A stretch of 64,000 nucleotides of DNA. It comes from Ascidia mentula. Taxonomy: Eukaryota > Chordata > Ascidiacea > Phlebobranchia > Ascidiidae. How positions within the stretch are numbered: position 1 is the stretch's first letter; every line of letters begins with the position of its first letter. The DNA lies in assembly GCA_947561715.1 (NCBI GenBank), contig OX387204.1, positions 6,825,001-6,889,000 on the forward strand, in the 5' to 3' direction. A program made the translations under genes and the position numbers. Shown piece after piece: positions 24,901-36,994 of this stretch. The notes under the pieces are model-generated. The model did not search any database. It was not told the DNA's origin and saw only the letters and a program-made list of their open reading frames with translations.

Positions 24901-27900
24901 TACTTGTATTGAAAAACCTCAAGTGTGTTACACCAACCTGCAGTGATAAATGATTTCGGGTTGGTTGGATATGGGGTGTTTTTTTATGAATGTTAAACCT
25001 GAGGCGAGATATTTGATTCACTGCGGTTTTGCGGCTCTTGAGCGGAACCCTATAAGTCGCTGCAAGAGCGCAATCGGTGTTAATGGACCCCAAAACGACG
25101 AAGCACTTCACGTCTGCGTCCCCCACTTATGCGAAGCGCATTGGACCGTTGTGACCTCAGCTGCCGGGTTCTCGAAACATTAGAAAATCGCCAGCATTAT
25201 CTGTCAGTCCCGCAACCCAATACTGACATCTTCATTTTCCTTGAAACGACCTGACTTTTTAAATGCAGATCTACGACACTGGGCTAAGCCGCACTAATGA
25301 GATCTGGCAGATGCGCGCTTTAAGAATGCCGAATCGCTGCCCACACTGAATTAGATTACGCACAACTGCGCAAAGGGGATCACATTCGTCCGGTGCCTGG
25401 AATAAATCATCCAGTGAGCCGAAAGCGAAAGGGAGCCCGTGTCAAAAGTTCACAGCCAACACGTGCTGTATGGATGCTGCCAGCCTCTCGGGCGGCTCTG
25501 CTGGCGTACTTAAAAGCGGACACTGTTACGCGAAGTTAAAACCAAAGCGCCGTTGACTTGTGGAAGTATGCCAACAGAAGGACAATCGATATGGACTAAT
25601 TAGGATCGTGTAGCACGCAAACACATGCCTCAATGCGTGGGCCTTGATTCGTTAAGGAGTCAATATCAAATCAATGGCGACAGACGTGCTACAGGAAAAA
25701 CTTGTCAACGCACGACGTTCAATTGTGCAAAGGTTGCATGAACGTGATATCGCCTGATGCCCTGGTTACAAACGGTGAATAATGAACGTTAATATTTAAT
25801 GACTCGTGCCCTTGTGAGTGGCTACGGTTGCACTCAACTTATGACTTTCCATTGACCTGCATTGTAGCCTGGTTTTAATGCTAGTTCACATTTTCCGCTC
25901 TTTTCTCATGTTTGCGACCCATGGGACAAGGTATAATTTTTGGCATTCATCGATGCCTATGCGGATATGTCAGTCAGATTGTTCGCACTCGTCAACAGCT
26001 ATCCGCCCTTCTCGGGTACAAGGTAATGGACGAAGAGCAAGTGTTTGGCATACTGTATGTTCTTAATAGCACCACAGTCACAGGAGGCAAATGCTAGTGT
26101 TTGTGGTGTAAACATTTGCAGGCCTACGCGTCCTTACAAAAACAGTTGTGTTCCTTTTATTACAAGCCTGTTTGTTCTGACAGCAGTAAGTCATTAACGA
26201 ATGTATACTATGCACACAAGTACTGACGTACACGTTTAGCAGTAATGTGCAATACTCACATTTGTCAAGGCAACCCGGTCCGGTGGCTGGTCAATCTTCT
26301 CCGTGGTGTGCATGAAAGTTGAAGTGGTGATCGTCTGCGTCAAAGCGCGCTTTTCCTTGTATCTTTCGCCTGGCGCCTCAGTAACTTGGTTGCACTCTTT
26401 GGGCAAGACTATGCCTGAAACTGCAAAACCGACGTATAATCAGTAGCGCTTGGGCCAACCTTTCCCTCCACGGAATACCAAATATCAATCTTTCAAGCTG
26501 CGCGACAGCGGGCTCGACTTCGACAAGCGATCGATGCAAATGAATTAAGTAGCCGACAGTTTGAATCGCGCGCATTTGGCAAATTTGCCACGCACATACC
26601 CTATTCGACGAACAAAATCGATCAACACATTCTTCCCCGGGCAAGTTTTCTGAGTTCATTTTTAGTTGCGCGGGACATGCATGTGTCGAAATTGGGCACC
26701 CTGCACTGCTATACTACTTTAGCACATGGAGTGGAAAGCACGTCTGGATCGTAAAGTTGGCAGATTACACTAGGGACGCCTTTCCAAGCAAAGGGCAAAC
26801 TTACATCGGCCCGTAGAGAATTTACGCAATTTTGACAATAAATTTAGCTCCCCGTTTAAAAATCACTTCCACAGAGAATGTTTGAAGGTCTTCCAAACAA
26901 TAAATTCGTTTAGATCTAATATGCGATACCCAATACTGGCAGATCAACAGAACATTTACAATGACTTTATTGCTCACAACTCCCTTCAGATCGTAAGCTT
27001 GTTCGCCCTCGAAAATGGATTAATGGTTTGTAACCAGACCTGAACAATGCGCTACTCCTCAATTATTGACACGAAAAACTTCTCATCCTCGCCCGCGTGG
27101 GACTGCAGTTACGCTTACTTGCTGCCTTCATCGAGTAACTGCCCGCGAAATGAGTCGAAGGAGCAAAAAGATCGATGTCTCGAGTCGCGCAGTGGCAGAG
27201 CGGCGTCCACGCTGACGCTTATTAGCGGATGAAATTAGTTCGCGATAGGTAGGGATAAACTTACTCCGGGCGCTCAACGATCAATGGAAAGTAAGCGAAT
27301 GGCCTAATGCAGTCAGGATATTGACTCGAGCCGACCAGCAGGGGCCGATTATCGATCCCGCGGGGACGAGGTTTCGCGCATTCTCTTGTCCCTGCAGTCC
27401 GCGGGCCGCCACGGAGAACGAAAGGGCATCGCTTTAAAGTTAAAGGGCCTATGCGAAAAACGAAAAACGGTGTCGTTTCCAGTCCTGAATTCGAGTTTGG
27501 TCTTTGGCTGTCAATGAAAAGATGACACCGATTCGTTTAAGCCTCATTTTAACGGGCGATGACCAATTTTTTTGCCTAATCGATAAATCTTCTCTTGGCA
27601 GTCTTTTTTCCAGCACGTCCGAAATCCGCGTGTTACTTCTGCTTCAATGACCAGTCCACGAGTCACGGTAAATTAATAATGAGTGACAGACCTTGGTCGC
27701 TATTCTCACGGACAGCGCAGCATCTAATCTCAATGAATATCGCATCAGCAGCTTATTAATAAGCGATTCCAAAGCACCTCGAAACTATGCCTCCATCTAA
27801 TTTTAACCATCATGTGATGTGGGCAGGGCAGGTAATAAAACCAACACAAAGGAAACGACCTTACCTCATCAATTTTAATAAAGCTCCATTACGTTTGAAA

Positions 27901-29194
27901 TTAAAAAAAAACGATTTTGACCGTTTTGTATAAGAATAGATAGTACGAGAATAGCATTACACCTTTCGACGACAATATACAGTATAAACAAAATCTTACG
28001 TGCAGTGGCTATTTCAAACAAACTTTTAAATTAATCATGAATTCACTTGTTGCGCATAGACATCGCACTACATGACTTGCATTCCCTTTTGATAAATTTC
28101 CTCTCAATCCTTTTTGCACAAAATAAGGTTTGGTCTAAGTTAAGTTTGGACAACCGCCAGGCAAAAAGACGTTTGTCCATTGTTGTTGCGATGGTTTTGT
28201 GCGCTCGTTTCAGACACGTCTCGTTTACAAGGGAACGGATCAAGGTTATGAATTTTTCAGATCGCTCAAACCGACAATTTGAGGAATGTTTACAAGAGGT
28301 TCGCAACTTTACAACTTCCATACACCACATATCAAAAATTCATCTTGAAAATTTTTCCACTCCGCGCGACGTTTCGGTTTACCTTTCCGATGTAGAATAC
28401 AACAAAATAGAACCCTTTAGTAAATTACATGCAAATATGTGCGGATATCTTAAAATAAGTGACAGTGCGCTGATTTAAAGCGATTCTAACATCAGCAGTT
28501 GTAACATTTGGAGGACAGCAGACCGCAACTCACGTGGAAGCGTTGAATTACATTTTAACCACTGGGGCTTCCTAGTGAAAGTGGCAAGGCGTGTTCCGGG
28601 AACGGGCTCATGACATTAAGCTAGTGGAAGCGGATTAACCTGTTCCATGCGCTGCACCTTTCTCAACATGGCGGACTTACCGGGTGTGCCGACGTGTTTA
28701 GTCTGGACTCCTGGAACTCCAAAATCCCGTTCTTCGACATTGCCCGAAACATCCCGGGTCTCCATGTTCTGCTGTAGGAATATTGACTTGTGCGCCAGCG
28801 CTCCGTGGTGGTGTTGACCACCGGGAAAGCAACCCTGGAGAAAATGTTGATGGGTCGCTGTCGGTTCCAGCGCGGGTGCGTACGATGACGTCGTGTTTCC
28901 GCAAAGTGGCATTAGCCCTCCCGATATTGATCTCATTAGCAGTGTATCGGGGCTCGCTTGCGCTTGCTGGGGCTGTTGAAGAAAACTTGGAAACTGCTGT
29001 TGTTGGTCGAGTCTCAAAGGCATCTGATGTCCCGCGGAGAGAGGCATTCGGCCGTTGGGTGCCGGAAGATAGTACATTATTTCACCGGTAGGACCGACCA
29101 CCGGGATCATAAGGGAGGAAGGCTCGGGGGCGATGACGCTTTCCATTCCTGACACCGATTGAAGCAATGCCCCTTCATTAGGGTTGTGGAACAT
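18969..29194 (-). CDS. ZNF385: ZNF385-family double-stranded-RNA/DNA-binding zinc finger protein
   Basis: Ten exons join in phase: 28681-29194, 26260-26414, 24453-24548, 22687-22756, 21476-22152, 20775-21000, 20078-20235, 19766-19825, 19580-19690 and 18969-19385 (827 aa as assembled). Exon 3 reads GPVEKAVFQQAL, like the DPVQKAV segment before the first finger of vertebrate ZNF385 proteins. Exon 7 holds a complete JAZ/U1-type finger (CTTCDIYVNSDNQMKQH...RHKN). Exons 8-9 hold another (CNICKVTLNSDIQLSQH...RHKN) followed by the family's GKPPKP segment. Exon 4 holds only the His half of a finger (QSDSHLRSKKH). The C-terminus is Ala/Pro/Leu-rich, as in the family, and the N-terminus is Gln/Pro-rich. 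Vertebrate members are nuclear RNA/DNA-binding regulators linked to p53. The ATG at 29,194 follows a possible acceptor by about 20 nt; the exact 5' end is uncertain. Confidence 0.85.
20531..20706. repeat. Fold-back element in intron of ZNF385-like gene
   Basis: Arms of about 70-77 bp (20,531-20,607 and 20,636-20,706) are imperfect reverse complements. The best-matched core is AAAACGTTTCGGCAAGA against its complement, around a loop of about 30 bp. Outer matches such as AGACTGGC against GCCAGTCT extend the arms. It lies in the intron between exons 6 and 7. It fits a MITE-like element and can form a strong hairpin in the pre-mRNA. Confidence 0.65.
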
Positions 29195-32100
29195 TGCAAT
29201 GTTAAAATCAAAACACTGTATGGCTTGCAAAAGGTTGGTTAATTATATGATCACGTCTCAAGGACGCGTGTAACTCTGCAATAAAAGCGTGACATTTACA
29301 TTCAACGCTTGATCATAAGCTCAAATCAAGCAACAACAACTACCTGGGCACACTTAATTTGCGCACTGAACACTATGACTACGTACGAATCGCTTCCAGC
29401 TATACTGTCGTAAATCAGTTTACTCGGAAGGTCGAACACTTAAAGCCGAACACGCACCTTTCATGAGCGTTTAAAACCACTATGACACGTTAATTGCAGA
29501 TACGCAGAAATAATCGACAGGACGATGGGCAAAAAATAAAATCGTTGCATTTAATTCAAAAGGACCACACATATACACACAATATGTCTATTGGTCTGTT
29601 AACGTCATTGAAGACAAGCGCTTTTGCGACACCGTGTGGCAGTCCAAATATTGTTTTCAACGATGCGGAAAAGAAACTACCTTTACATTTACCATTTGTC
29701 CAACTCGACGATTCAACTATATTTTTAATTGTATCTTAATTTGTGTTAAACTAACGTTTTATGCTGCTGTTGCTGCAAGGCATAATATTTTTTTGCCAGA
29801 AAGTCAGCTATGTTGTAAATTTAAAAGTACTTACACAAAAAGTATACCGACTTTGGTTAACTTCTGTGCCAAAAGACACTTAGCAATTCAAAACATACTC
29901 AAGTCACCAATTTCATGAGTTACCGTTGTCATACAAACACACATTCTAGTAGAAGGCAACTATGGCCTTTTCACACAAAATATGTAAAAAAAACTGAACG
30001 AAACCTTGCTATACCTAACCATAACAACCATACAGCTCAAAGTACGTGGTTTCAACTGCACTGCAAACCTTTAAAAACCGAGTCACGAAGTGTTGTTGCT
30101 CAGCTTTATTGCCTTACGCCTACCTCCCAATTCGAAAGATTCACACATACGTGCGATTAGAAATGCTTGGCCGAGCGACCTTTCAGGTCAATTCACTTTC
30201 CCCTGTACGTGGGCCTGGCACTTTGCTGCCATATTTACATAACCGTTTCATATCTCAGAAGGGCAACAGGCATTTTCGCGAATGGCCCTTTGTCTTACGA
30301 TTCCGGGGGCAAACAACGAAAGTATATAGCTCGACAATAAAACAAGCCGATGCGTTATTCCGCGTTCGGGATGGCTTTGTTTAACACGCACCGCGCGGTT
30401 TTACATAAATTCACCACCAAATATCCACATTGAAACAGACAAAAGATACACGAAACATCCTCGGGCTTACCAGGCAACACTCGCCGTTTTGAAGGGCTTT
30501 CCAGTGCGATCGGCACAGTGACGATGATACGACGCATGTCAACATATTTTATACCCTTTGTATATATCGTCCACACTTCACCAGCCTCCGGTTGGTGGGA
30601 TTCTGGCGCGTGATTGGGGCCACTTGGTCGTCAGCTTTCCGGCAAGTGCCTCGACGTGCTCGCGATGCGCATTGTGATATTGATTTTACGTTCGAGCATA
30701 TATATTTCAAACCGTGCTTGAGTGATCATGTACCCAACCGACAAGCGTCAAACCGCTACTGTATGACACCGAAGCCAACGTATCGGTCTACTATTGGCCT
30801 TCCCTGCTCTCAATCTACTTCCCTGTGATGCGGAACTGATCACAACTGAAAGTTGTTTTCCAATTTGCTACACTAGCCTGTTTGCAACCACAGTACCTTA
30901 CTTATTGTGTGCCCAGCGGCTTGTTATGTTTCTTATGTGGGCATGTAATGAACAAGCTACTTCAAATATGCAGCGATCCTTGTATGGGCACCTGTAATTA
31001 ACGAAGAGGCTTACCTTCTTCGACGTTTATAATTATGCTGCTGCGGCCACTGTCGACAAGACGACGGTGGCAATTTTCTGCTCTCAATTACGTGACTACT
31101 CATCGCGCAACTACATAATGCGGCCAACATTCAATTAAGCGAAAGTACTTGGCCGATTGGGCGGAGGAATTCCTCGGCTTTTGTATATCAAATGCGCGTT
31201 TGACGCCCGCGGCCTCGGCAGTGCGACGCAGAGGTGGATTAATCACTGAAAAGTCCGTGTTGACGTCTGGGCAACAACAGCTAAAATCGGATTGCTTACA
31301 TGACGAAATCATCTCGATGGACCTGACTGAAACGACGAACTCTTCTTATGCGCCTCACCTCGCGTTGAATCGTTTTGATCTGATGCGCGATTTTGCTGCA
31401 GGGTTTTGGTCGCACAACGACCCACTCGGAGACTATCGCTGGTCCACGACTTTCCCCTTCTATTATACAACACGACTCAATGTCACTATTCGCTGATGAA
31501 AATAGCTAATTAGCTACGATAACAGGAAGTTCGAAGTGCTAAACGCCGTTCATCAGCCTAGGAAACAGAGTACATAAATCATTGCGCCAGCAGCCGGTCA
31601 TAACTTCTCACATCTGAACGCAGGCTTGCTTCTGGTGTTATAGGCAATGTACATAGACAACCGTGACTCTATCGTTTGGTTTGCAGCACGATTATGCCAA
31701 GTAAGCCTGTCCAACTATTACATCATTGTCATCGTTCTAATGGCGACATTTGCACGAAAAGTCATCGTGCCTGCTATATAGCCGATGGTAAACAAAATAC
31801 CCCGTCGAGGCCTTATGCGGAAACATTACTGCATTGCGTCAAATACAAAGGTCCCCCTATACCGCGACCTATGACTAATACTGCTCAGGTGTACTAAAAT
31901 AGGTTCACCACATTTTCTAAAAACGTCTAAGAAGCGTCTTGTGGCTCGTGTAACCTTTAATCCGCATGAAACAACAACACAAAAAATTGACTGTTTGTCT
32001 CAAAACAACTTGGTATCGCCCTTCTTGCCAAGCCTACTGCAATATAGTATACAGGAACGTCCTCGAATTCAACCAGAAATGCCGTGCGAGCTTCCATCAG

Positions 32101-33415
32101 ACTTTTAGCATGGTGTGGTGTTTTAATCGCTAACTTCCCATCAGCACACCCGAACTACTGCTTACATAGATAAGTCCATAAATCACACACATGCCGTGCG
32201 TACACATCCACAGCTACTTCCCGATGCATAGGCAGTTGCGTCGTGTTAATATTACTCGTATCAAATCATTCGTTTTTGTCAGCCATATATACGTCAACGT
32301 TGCGACGACTTAAAGTACTCTTATAAAGGGGCATTGTATATGAAACTATTACATCACAGGAGTTGTGTTCCAACAATTTTTTTGCTCTTTGACATACAAA
32401 AAAAGCTTTAGCACAGTTGGGACTGACACACAAAAAAAAAAGTTTTTCACAAAAACAGTCTTTCGCAATATCTGTTAGCGAAAGAAAATGCAATGTTTCC
32501 TCAACACTATATGGCAAATTGTTGTTTGCTGTTATTATTGTGCACAAAAATAGGTTCTAGATTCTTGACTGCAGATATAAATTCTTGTCTGCACATCATT
32601 GCGCATGGTGCTTAATGTTTAAAAGGAATTCTACCCGACTAGGCAGCAATTTAATGTGATAGACCACTACGTTCTAGCCCAAAATGTAAGATATTGTACT
32701 TGAATCCGTTCAACCAGAAAATTAAATTTGTTTGCACAATGACAAATTGGAAGATGTCAGGTTTGTGCTCGTGAAATAAAATTTAGTGGCAATGCGTTGG
32801 TCGCAAACACAGCTTACTCGGGATCTTACGAAAGCAACCAAAACTCGCGTGAGGGGCAAAGAGAAACAAGATAAGAAATAATCATCGTTCTTGGTAACGG
32901 TCGATATAACAAAACAATGAATTAAACAAGATGGCATTGGGCTTAACCATAGCTTTGGATTTTCTACCTCTTTTAGCCTAAACGTATTACTACGCATTAT
33001 TTTGTATTTTTTTGTTGAGGCGTACTGATTTCGGCAAACTTTTCGATTTTTCGATCTGAAACAGGGAAATGTGATTGCTCGTGGTGTTTAACCTCTGAAA
33101 AACGAAAAAGTTTATATTTTCATGTAATATTCCAACATAACACACAACATTTTTAATTTTAAAAACAACATTTCTACCACTAAGAAGTGTTTTCTTGTAC
33201 CAAAAGTGTATTTTTCTGTGTAACTAAATGTCTAGTCATGCGTTTCCATGGCGTGGGCGCGGTTTGCTGTGATTGGCCATTTGCTGGAATGACACGGAGT
33301 ACCCTCTTAATGCAAACGGTGCGATCTTGTGACAGAGGCGACCCTTACGCAACTTTTCATTCCCAAGCGTTTTAGTTTGTACATGTGTAAATCTTTTGCA
33401 CTGGAAGAATTGCAG
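29195..33415. other. Intergenic spacer between ZNF385-like and ASAH1; no gene seen
   Basis: The two flanking genes diverge from here, so the stretch should carry both promoters. Open frames such as 31149-31496 (plus) lack an ATG start and splice support. I see no RNA gene, repeat array or conserved motif that I can name. Confidence 0.5.
33402..33415 (+). promoter_or_regulatory. Splice acceptor directly before ASAH1 ATG (candidate trans-splice site)
   Basis: GAATTGCAG ends exactly at the base before the ATG at 33,416, and no upstream coding exon is needed because the ORF begins with a full signal peptide. An acceptor abutting the start codon is typical of spliced-leader trans-splicing, known in tunicates. 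A cis-spliced 5' UTR exon is the alternative. Confidence 0.5.
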
Positions 33416-35518
33416 ATGGAGCCTAAGTTTACGCTGTTATTGTTGGTGATTTGCTTTATGTGCGCTTGCATATTTGGTCAAGACCTCCCACCAGTAAGTA
33501 ATTTGTTTTGTAGAATCATCAATTATGTAAAACTAGTTTATACGCTTATCATTCAACGAGCCACAACATTACCATGTGTTTAGTTCACGGAGGATTGTCG
33601 TCATGGAATGTACGACACCAAAGCTCGATCCACTGGTGTCCCACCAACATTTAAAATTAATTTGGACATGGATCCTGCACAGCGGTGGAATGAAGTGATG
33701 CAACACAAAGGGAAAAATGTAGGTTATACTTAATATCTGTCCACTTTCTTCATAAAATAAATCAAATATGTTGAAAACTTCCAATTTGGTAATTAGTTAT
33801 TTTTGTACCCTCCTAACCTTGCAGGTGCAAGCAATGATTGGTCAGGTGAAAAAACTGATCAGCAATGTGTCACCCAAGTTGATAGATGCTGTCAACAAAT
33901 ATTTGGTAGGTGCATAATGAACTGAGTTATACAATACAACATTCCTATTTTAAACTTTTTGTCAGCCCGAAATAATAACCAAGCTGCCAAGTCCATATGA
34001 CAAAGAAATTCAAGGAATTGCGAAAGCCACTGGCATACCAGATGGTGAAATTCTTCTCTTCAATATTTTTTATGAGATTTTCACTCTGTGTACATCCATT
34101 GTGGCTCAAGATTCTACAGGTGATAAGGAAATATATTTACTTCTAAGCTTTAATGATATGCTAACATATTGTGTTTTGCAGGTACCCTGTATCATGCACG
34201 TAACTTGGATTTCGGACTGTTTATGGGGTAGGCAAACATTTGTCCCTTGCATGTTATTTGTTTTGTATGTTTGTTTGACGATAATAGCATTTCAAAGTTC
34301 AAACTGTGGCTGGTTTGTATAATGTTGTGTGAACTTAGCTGCTGTATGCAGGTGGGACACAAAGAACCACACCTGGTTGATATCAGAATATCTCCACCCT
34401 CTTGTTGTTAACCTTGATTTCATACGAAATGGTACAACCGTGTATAAGACTGTAAACTTTGCCGGTTATATTGGGGTGTTGACTGGCATAAAACCAGTAA
34501 GTTAAATTGTTTCTCAGTAGTTTAAATGCATGTCACAACGATCTTGTTCTCCAGGGAGTATTCACACTTTCATTGAACGAAAGATTCAACATAAATGGTG
34601 GTTATATTGGAATTCTTGAATGGATTATTGGTGAGCGAACTGGCCATTGGACGAGTTTTCTCACAAGAGATGCCTTGGAACAAGCCAAGACGTAAGTCAA
34701 AGCCATCTGCAACAAATTTTGTACTTTTTGTGTCCTGCAAAACTTTAACTTAGTTCTATGTTGCAGTTATGAAGATGCAATTGATATGCTAAGCAATACA
34801 GAAATATTGGCGCCTGTTTACTATATTGTCGGGGGTGCTAAAGCAGGCGAAGGTGCTATTATTACAAGAGACAGAAATGCATTGACAAACAAACTGCCTC
34901 TAGCTCCAGAAAAAGGTGAAATAATAGATCCAAACAACACGGAAGTAATACCATGCTTTCGCATAGCCTGTGAATGTTACAATAGATTCAGTATCTGTAA
35001 AAACTAGATTTGTGCAAATATGGCTGCAATGTTTACATCTCCAGGTATGTGGTATGTCCTGGAGACCAACTACGACAACTGGACTGATCCTCCATTTTTC
35101 GATGACCGAAGAGCACCTGGAAAGAAATGTTTGTCTGCTGTGGGCACCAAGGTATTAAATTCTTTTAAATTGTTCCTTGCAGAATATATATAAAACATCG
35201 ACTTCTGTTGATAAATATCCCTTGGTTTTACAGAACGTCAGTTTTTCATCCATATATGATGTGCTGTCAACCAAACCTGTTTTAAACCAGGTACGTGTGT
35301 CAAATGATTCACATTGTCTTTAAACAATATTCCCGGTGAAAATATGTTGGCTTTGCAAATAAACAAACAAATACATTTTGCTTAATATGCAAATATTCAT
35401 TAAAATTGCCCCTTTACTATATTTGCAGTTAACAACTTACACCGCATTGATGCAAGTTAACAAAGGAATTCTAGAAACCTACATTCGGGATTGTCCTCAC
35501 CCTTGTTGGATGTGGTAA
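33416..35518 (+). CDS. ASAH1: Acid ceramidase (N-acylsphingosine amidohydrolase)
   Basis: Eleven exons: 33416-33493, 33584-33718, 33825-33905, 33966-34119, 34182-34227, 34352-34496, 34555-34691, 34767-34915, 35045-35151, 35234-35290 and 35429-35518. They give 392 aa (human 395). The enzyme hydrolyses ceramide to sphingosine and fatty acid in the lysosome. A signal peptide core ([14 protein letters not shown]) starts the protein. The precursor is cut autocatalytically before the nucleophile Cys; here Cys140 sits in [11 protein letters not shown], matching human Cys143. Other family blocks are [28 protein letters not shown]-like [35 protein letters not shown] and the C-terminal IRDCPHPC. These favour ASAH1 over the sister enzyme NAAA. 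It is complete, with all introns GT-AG. It converges on DDX52. Confidence 0.95.
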
Positions 35519-35752
35519 CAAGAGAACAACACCAGCTGCATTGTAATTCATTTCCTCCACCTACAGCACTTACTGTGAAGTTGTGTATTATTTTAATTTT
35601 GTTTGTTCATAAACAGGTTTTTAATCTATGATTGCATTTTCCTGAAGTTCCATGTCATATCTTTCTTATTTGGATTTTATTTACATCGTCCAACTGCAAT
35701 GTCTTTGAATTTTACTCTGCAATTCATGTGCAGGATTGCTTTAATAAACGAT

Positions 35753-35758
35753 TGAACA
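35753..35758 (+). terminator. AATAAA poly(A) signal of ASAH1
   Basis: A canonical hexamer lies about 235 bp after the ASAH1 stop codon, in the order expected for 3' end formation. I identified no cleavage site. Confidence 0.65.
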
Positions 35759-36988
35759 GAGAAAGTCTGTAAGATTCCTGACAGTCGACGGACGTCGTTC
35801 GCCACCAAGATAGACTGATGTAGTTTTTGCTTGACGCGTTAAAAGTTGATCACAAAAGTCCTTGACTCCTTGGTTATAGCGAAACCACAGATTCGACTTT
35901 TAAATGAATAGTTGGTTAGGGCACAACAGTGGTCAAAGCATAAATTTCCTCTCACTTCGGACGAATAAATTTCACTGAAAAATAAACCAAATCCTTTCGA
36001 TTATTGGGCAAGTTTTTTAACCGAGTTAATAAATTAATTAAAAAACGGGTTATTAGGTGAAAATATTTGGGACACAATGCAGCCGTTTGGTTCTGACCGG
36101 AGCGAACTTTTGGCTTACTTCACCCGTTTACGTAGCGTTACCAATCTTAATTCTGTTTATTGGGAAGAATGTGCTTCACCGGTATTCGTTCATAAAATGA
36201 AATAGCGTTCAAAGGTGAACGTCCATGGAAAAGTACGCCCCGAAGTTTCGATGAATACCGCTTGTTTAAGGCTGTATCTCACAATTAAATCCCGAAAATT
36301 AAGCATCAGTGGGCGTTCGCCTTCATGCATCTTGTGACAGTTTCTCTTGTTTGCCAAAAACAATTGGCGAGTCTGATGACTCATAAAGGGTGACTACTAT
36401 TGCTTAACAGAAAAAAATTGGTTGCAGCTACATTAAGATAGAACATGGGGATGTTTAACGAAGGTTTACCGCCAAACTGCCAGTCAATCAGCCCTGACGG
36501 GGGCATAAACAGTTATGAGTTAAGAATTCCTAGACAAAGGTCGGGACTAACAGAAAATCACAAATTAAGCATGCTTTCTGGGATTCATTTTTCCACAAAA
36601 TCCACCTCGATATATGGGTAGTTTTTCAGCAACATGATCATTCAACCAAAACACCGGCACTCATTGCGTCGTTACACACAATTAACTCTGTTACGCAGGA
36701 GTTTAAGAAGGGCATTTTCCGACCAACGAACTCTTTCCATAGAAATACACAGATGGGGCCGTAAAACCGCAAATTGCAACAAAAAACGTTGCTATATGGG
36801 CATCCAATATTCTGGAACGACCTCTTGCAAAAAGTGCAACTGCGATACTCTTCCTCAACAACCTACAACGTCTGTACCCAGATTTGTTGAATTCAGAAAA
36901 TATTGACGCCTCTGAAAGACAGCAAGGCAGCAGCAACTGCACACAGCAAAGTACAGTGTATCCAGTCAAACGAACACAAAAATAATCC
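35759..36988. other. Tail-to-tail spacer between ASAH1 and DDX52; no gene seen
   Basis: The spacer has no credible open frame. A small palindrome (AACCGAGTTAATAAATTAAT...AACGGGTT region) lies near 36,018-36,050; otherwise I can name nothing here. Confidence 0.5.
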
Positions 36989-36994
36989 TTTATT
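36989..36994 (-). terminator. AATAAA overlapping the DDX52 stop codon
   Basis: On the minus strand the sequence GAAAAATAAAGG contains both the TAA stop (36,990-36,992) and a canonical poly(A) hexamer. If used, the 3' UTR would be only a few tens of bases long. Confidence 0.4.

Noticed and set aside
28043-28478. Long open frames on both strands inside the first intron of the ZNF385-like gene
   Set aside because: The plus-strand frame lacks an ATG at its start, neither has good splice sites, and both strands being open suggests chance.
31149-31496. 115-codon plus-strand open frame
   Set aside because: It starts at a TTG, has no splice support, and the opposite strand is also partly open. I kept it out for lack of evidence.
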